A DNA stretch of 8,849 nt from positions 1 to 8,849 of the forward strand of contig DATEDA010000056.1 of assembly GCA_035286595.1 (NCBI GenBank). The letters run 5' to 3'. Of this stretch, positions 6,740 through 8,849 are shown in pieces (the stretch's first letter is position 1; each line of letters starts with the position of its first letter). The stretch is from DATEDA01 sp035286595. Lineage in GTDB: Bacteria; Pseudomonadota; Gammaproteobacteria; Burkholderiales; SG8-39. The position numbers and the translations under genes were made by a program. The notes under the pieces are model-generated. The model did no database searches. It saw only the letters and a list, made by a program, of their open reading frames with translations, and had not been told where the DNA came from.

Positions 6740-7105
6740 TTGTCGCGACGCAGCGCCGAGAAGCAGATCAAGCCGGTCGAGTTCCTCGGCAGCGCGTTGG
6801 CGGACCTGCGCGCGTTTCCTCGGGCCGCCCGCCGCGCCGCCGGCTACCAGATCGATCGAGTGCAGCGCGGGCTCGAACCGGAGGACTGGAAGCCGATGGC
6901 CGCAGTGGGCGCCGGCGTCAAGGAGATCCGCATTCTGGATGAGGCTGGCGCCTTCCGCGTGATCTACATCGCGAAGCTCGAGCAGGCCGTGTACGTGCTG
7001 CACTGCTTCCAGAAGAAGGCGAGGAAGACGCCGCGGCAGGATCTGGACTTGGCGACTGCCCGCTATGCGGCGGTGCTGAAAGGCGAGAGACGAGGTGGGA
7101 CGTGA
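6740..7105 (+). CDS. higB: HigB/RelE-superfamily toxin (phage Gp49-like)
   Basis: A protein of about 121 residues of the phage-derived Gp49-like / HigB group, a RelE-superfamily toxin that cleaves mRNA on the ribosome. Family features, numbered from TTG 6740, are KPVEFLGSALADLRAFPR (residues 11-28), VKEIRILDEAGAFRVIY (60-76), and YVLHCFQKKARKT followed by DLDLATARY near the C-terminus. The XRE antitoxin follows with a GTGA overlap, the toxin-first order of HigBA modules. The start is unsure. There is no ATG: TTG 6728 lies within the promoter, TTG 6740 sits at about the predicted transcription start, and neither has a Shine-Dalgarno. Homologues usually begin just before KPVEFLG, where this gene has ATC (6767). 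Family call firm, start weak. Confidence 0.85.
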   Translation: MSRRSAEKQIKPVEFLGSALADLRAFPRAARRAAGYQIDRVQRGLEPEDWKPMAAVGAGVKEIRILDEAGAFRVIYIAKLEQAVYVLHCFQKKARKTPRQDLDLATARYAAVLKGERRGGT

Positions 7106-7383
7106 GGAAGCGCCGATTTGCGAGCGTCTGGGACGCGATCGAGGAGACTCCGGCAGAGGCCGCCAACATGAAGGCGCGCGCCGAACTGATGATCGCCGTC
7201 GCGGAGTTCATCCGCGCCAGGAGACTTACCCAGGGCGCGGCAGCGAAGCTGTTCGGGGTGAGTCAGCCCCGCGTATCGGATCTGATGCGCGGCAAGATCG
7301 AGCTCTTCAGCGTCGACACTCTGGTGAACATGCTCGCTGCCGCCGGGGTACGCGTCGAGCTGAGGCTGAAGAAGGCGGCGTGA
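7102..7383 (+). CDS. higA: HigA-type XRE-family antitoxin
   Basis: A 93-residue DNA-binding antitoxin. The helix-turn-helix occupies about residues 41-63: RLTQGAAAKLFGVSQPRVSD with LMRGK after it. FSVDTLVNMLAAAGVRVEL then follows, typical of the small HTH proteins paired with Gp49-like toxins. It should bind and neutralise the preceding toxin and repress their shared promoter. The GTG start at 7102 overlaps the toxin stop by four bases and has GAGG at 7092-7095, six bases upstream. The TGA stop (7381-7383) coincides with the point where the RES toxin fragment on the opposite strand loses its family resemblance, so this gene probably marks one end of an inserted segment. Confidence 0.88.
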   Translation: MRKRRFASVWDAIEETPAEAANMKARAELMIAVAEFIRARRLTQGAAAKLFGVSQPRVSDLMRGKIELFSVDTLVNMLAAAGVRVELRLKKAA

Positions 7384-7485
7384 CCTCCCGTTCGAGCGCC
7401 AGCGCGCACCGGCGCGCCGGCCGCCTCGTCCCTCGAGGTCGGCGTGATTGCTGATCCGCCAGAGGGAGCGACCCGACTCAGGCAA
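7384..7485 (-). pseudogene. RES-domain toxin, N-terminal fragment only
   Basis: Reading the minus strand from TTG 7485 (overlapping the antitoxin stop by eight bases) gives 34 codons containing LWRISNHADLEGRGG and GARWRSNGR. This closely resembles the start of RES-domain toxins, which degrade NAD+ in characterised RES-Xre systems. The resemblance stops at the codon 7384-7386; the next codon is the complement of the higA stop. The frame stays open to 7063, but there it only reads antisense to higBA. The conserved Tyr, Glu and Ser regions of the domain (normally about 150 residues) are missing, so it cannot be an active toxin. It sits directly downstream of its usual partner, the Xre/MbcA/ParS antitoxin. 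Recognition is by eye from the family pattern, not by a search. Confidence 0.7.
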
Positions 7486-7966
7486 CGTAGCCTTCGTCGA
7501 TCGCGATCAGCTCCTCTTCGACGACCTGTGCGCCTTCCGCCGTGGCGAGCAACTCGAATGGGGTCTTGCCGCGCAGCCTGCGCTTTGGCGCGTGGAGCCA
7601 CTTCAGCGCGCGGTCCTTGTGGCCGAAAACCTGCTCGGCGAGCACCGCCGTCTTGCCGACCCGCGCTAGCCGTTCCGACTCGTCGAGACGCAGCCGCTCG
7701 CCTCTGTGCCGGCGGTGGGTCAGCGTCCTGGGTGGTGCCACGACCGCGAGCTCGCCCGGTTTGAGATAGCCCTCCCGGACCAGCGAGTCGAGCGCCGCCA
7801 GCGTCAGCCCCTCGCCAAGCGATTCGGTGAGGTCGATGGGTCCGTAGACGGGCTCCTTCAGCCGGAGCAAGGCGGAGAGCCGTTTCCAGAAGCTCGCTCT
7901 TCGCTCGTAGAGAGGCGCGGCTTCGCGCACGCTTCCCCGTCGGCATGCGGATGACCAATGCGCCAC
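7478..7966 (-). CDS. Xre/MbcA/ParS-type (DUF2384) antitoxin, partner toxin truncated
   Basis: A 162-residue protein with the layout of RES-Xre antitoxins. A basic N-terminal segment is followed by an Xre-like helical DNA-binding region at about 45-92 (LTLAALDSLVREGYLKPGEL, then RTLTHRRHRGERL). The toxin-binding DUF2384 domain is at about 95-162, including AEQVFGHKDRALKWL and RGKTPFELL, ending EELIAIDEGYVA. It normally blocks a RES NAD+-degrading toxin encoded just downstream; only 34 codons of that toxin remain here. The start is GTG 7966 with GGAG at 7975-7978 on the complement, eight bases away; GTG 7930 is a second option. The frame is intact with no stop, so the gene may still be expressed as an orphan repressor or antidote. 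The upstream region is AT-rich, but no clear promoter was found. Confidence 0.8.
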   Translation of the reverse strand: MAHWSSACRRGSVREAAPLYERRASFWKRLSALLRLKEPVYGPIDLTESLGEGLTLAALDSLVREGYLKPGELAVVAPPRTLTHRRHRGERLRLDESERLARVGKTAVLAEQVFGHKDRALKWLHAPKRRLRGKTPFELLATAEGAQVVEEELIAIDEGYVA

Positions 7967-8020
7967 GTGTCGCGCTCCAATTCAACGATCGGTTAGTTTT
8001 CGTCCCGCGACCGCACGGCG

Positions 8021-8200
8021 ATGACATTAATTCAATTCTCGTTTACTTATAATTGTTTCGCGCTTCTGGCGCGCGCGGTGCCGCAGGCCGCAAGACGGGT
8101 CGCCGAGCGGGCGGAGTTCTCGGCGCCGGAGCGCGCGTTCCTGACGAAGGTGCTCGCCGTCATCGACGAGCATGCCGGGTTCATGAGGGAGGGGCTCTGA
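8021..8200 (+). CDS. Small hypothetical ORF, possibly a gene remnant
   Basis: ATG 8021 to TGA 8198-8200 encodes 59 residues. The first 15 (MTLIQFSFTYNCFAL) come from AT-rich DNA. The rest, such as RVAERAEFSAPERAFLTKVL and VIDEHAGFMREGL, comes from GC-rich DNA and has a composition like a real protein C-terminus. I do not recognise the family. There is no good ribosome binding site before the ATG, and a perfect TATAAT (8048-8053) lies inside the reading frame. It may be the 3' remnant of a lost gene joined to unrelated upstream DNA. It lies between the divergent antitoxin gene and the convergent manC gene. Whether it is translated is uncertain. Confidence 0.3.
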   Translation: MTLIQFSFTYNCFALLARAVPQAARRVAERAEFSAPERAFLTKVLAVIDEHAGFMREGL

Positions 8201-8215
8201 ATCCGGCAGCGGCGC

Positions 8216-8230
8216 GCCGGGCCCGCCGGC
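8216..8230. terminator. GC-rich stem-loop after manC
   Basis: GCCGG (8216-8220) and CCGGC (8226-8230) form a five-base-pair stem with a five-base loop, seven bases beyond the manC stop. It lies between two convergent reading frames, a sensible place for a terminator, but there is no T-tract. Weak support. Confidence 0.25.
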
Positions 8231-8236
8231 AAGCCC

Positions 8237-8849
8237 TCACCCGCGCTTGTACAGGTCCTCGAACCGGACGATGTCGTCCTCGCCGAGGTAGGTGCCCGAC
8301 TGGACCTCGATGAGATGCAACGCCACCTTCCCCGGGTTCTCGAGGCGGTGCTTGACGCCGATCGGGATGTAGGTCGACTCGTTCTCGGCGATGAGCGTTA
8401 CCTCGTCGCCGCGCGTCACCTTCGCGGTGCCCGAGACCACGACCCAGTGCTCGGCGCGGTGATGGTGCATCTGCAGGCTGAGCGCCGCGCCGGGCTTGAC
8501 CATGATCCGCTTCACCTGGAAGCGGTCGCCGGCGTCGATCGACTCGTAGTAGCCCCACGGGCGGTAGACGCGGCGGTGCGAGACGTGCTCGGTGCGGTTC
8601 GCCGCATCGAGCTTGCCGACGAAGTCCTTGACCTTCTGCGCCTCGTCTTTCGAAGCGACCAGCACCGCGTCGTCCGTCTCGACCACGACCGCATCGCTCA
8701 ATCCGAGCACCGAGACCAGGCGCTTCTCGGCGCGGACGTAGCAGTTCTCCGCGGCCTGCACGTGCACGTCGCCGCGCAGGACGTTCCCGTGGGCATCCTT
8801 CTCGCCGACCTCCCACAGCGTCGCCCACGAGCCCACGTCGCTCCAGCCG
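8237..8849 (-). CDS. manC: Mannose-1-phosphate guanylyltransferase / mannose-6-phosphate isomerase, C-terminal part
   Basis: The minus-strand frame is open from the window edge to the TGA at 8237-8239, giving the last 203 residues of a protein that is usually about 470-480 long. The visible part starts in the end of the guanylyltransferase domain (GWSDVGSWATLWEV). It then passes through GLSDAVVVETDDAVLV into the type II phosphomannose isomerase cupin domain. This carries YRPWGYYESIDAGDRFQVKR, the metal-binding LSLQMHHHRAEHWVVVSGTA, and ESTYIPIGVKHRLENPG with the later His ligand. The protein ends DIVRFEDLYKRG. The enzyme converts fructose-6-phosphate to mannose-6-phosphate and mannose-1-phosphate to GDP-mannose, with the phosphomannomutase step between them done by another enzyme. 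GDP-mannose feeds O-antigen, capsule or alginate-like polymers. It is transcribed towards the glycan operon, thus from another promoter. Could equally be named algA or wbpW. Confidence 0.92.
   Translation of the reverse strand, partial: GWSDVGSWATLWEVGEKDAHGNVLRGDVHVQAAENCYVRAEKRLVSVLGLSDAVVVETDDAVLVASKDEAQKVKDFVGKLDAANRTEHVSHRRVYRPWGYYESIDAGDRFQVKRIMVKPGAALSLQMHHHRAEHWVVVSGTAKVTRGDEVTLIAENESTYIPIGVKHRLENPGKVALHLIEVQSGTYLGEDDIVRFEDLYKRG

Noticed and set aside
8021..8053. Full sigma70 promoter from ATGACA (8021-8026) and TATAAT (8048-8053)
   Set aside because: The spacer would be 21 bases, too long for a normal promoter, and no gene with a good start lies downstream on that strand.
1..8849. 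CRISPR array, tRNA, rRNA, transposase or integrase
   Set aside because: No regularly spaced repeats, cloverleaf-like sequence, rRNA signature or mobile-element protein motif was seen on either strand.

Overview
The window is very GC-rich, densely coded DNA, most likely from a beta- or gammaproteobacterium. That assignment is inferred from the gene content, the GC level and the TAGAAT-type promoter elements; no rRNA or other taxonomic marker is present. It shows the end of a surface-polysaccharide (O-antigen or capsule type) biosynthesis locus, interrupted and followed by toxin-antitoxin (TA) genes.

Positions 1-1654 hold two glycosyltransferase genes on the + strand: the 3' part of a CgeB-like enzyme, and a GT2 enzyme whose GTG start overlaps it. 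Positions 1699-2398 hold a complete MntA-HepT (MNT nucleotidyltransferase / HEPN RNase) pair. Positions 2476-6514 return to glycan genes on the + strand: an AsnB-type amidotransferase, a GT4 glycosyltransferase joined to it by an ATGA overlap, and an RmlD-like sugar-nucleotide reductase in which the catalytic Tyr appears to be His. Together these genes suggest assembly of a repeat unit carrying an amidated sugar and a deoxy or reduced sugar, but donor and acceptor cannot be read from sequence.

Positions 6515-8236 are an accessory patch. It holds a complete HigBA-type pair (Gp49-like toxin first, XRE antitoxin second) with a good sigma70 promoter and a palindromic operator candidate. On the opposite strand lies an Xre/MbcA/ParS (DUF2384) antitoxin whose partner RES toxin survives only as its first 34 codons. 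The RES reading frame loses its family resemblance exactly where the higA stop codon begins, so the HigBA segment appears to have replaced the rest of the RES gene. A short unrecognised + strand ORF follows.

Positions 8237-8849 (minus strand) carry the C-terminal half of ManC/AlgA (mannose-1-phosphate guanylyltransferase / mannose-6-phosphate isomerase), cut by the window end. This would supply GDP-mannose for the same polysaccharide, from a separate and convergent transcription unit.

I saw no tRNA, rRNA, CRISPR array or transposase. The most notable points are the truncated RES toxin with its retained antitoxin, the Tyr-to-His change in the reductase, the odd start of the HigB toxin, and the clustering of three TA loci within a glycan locus.
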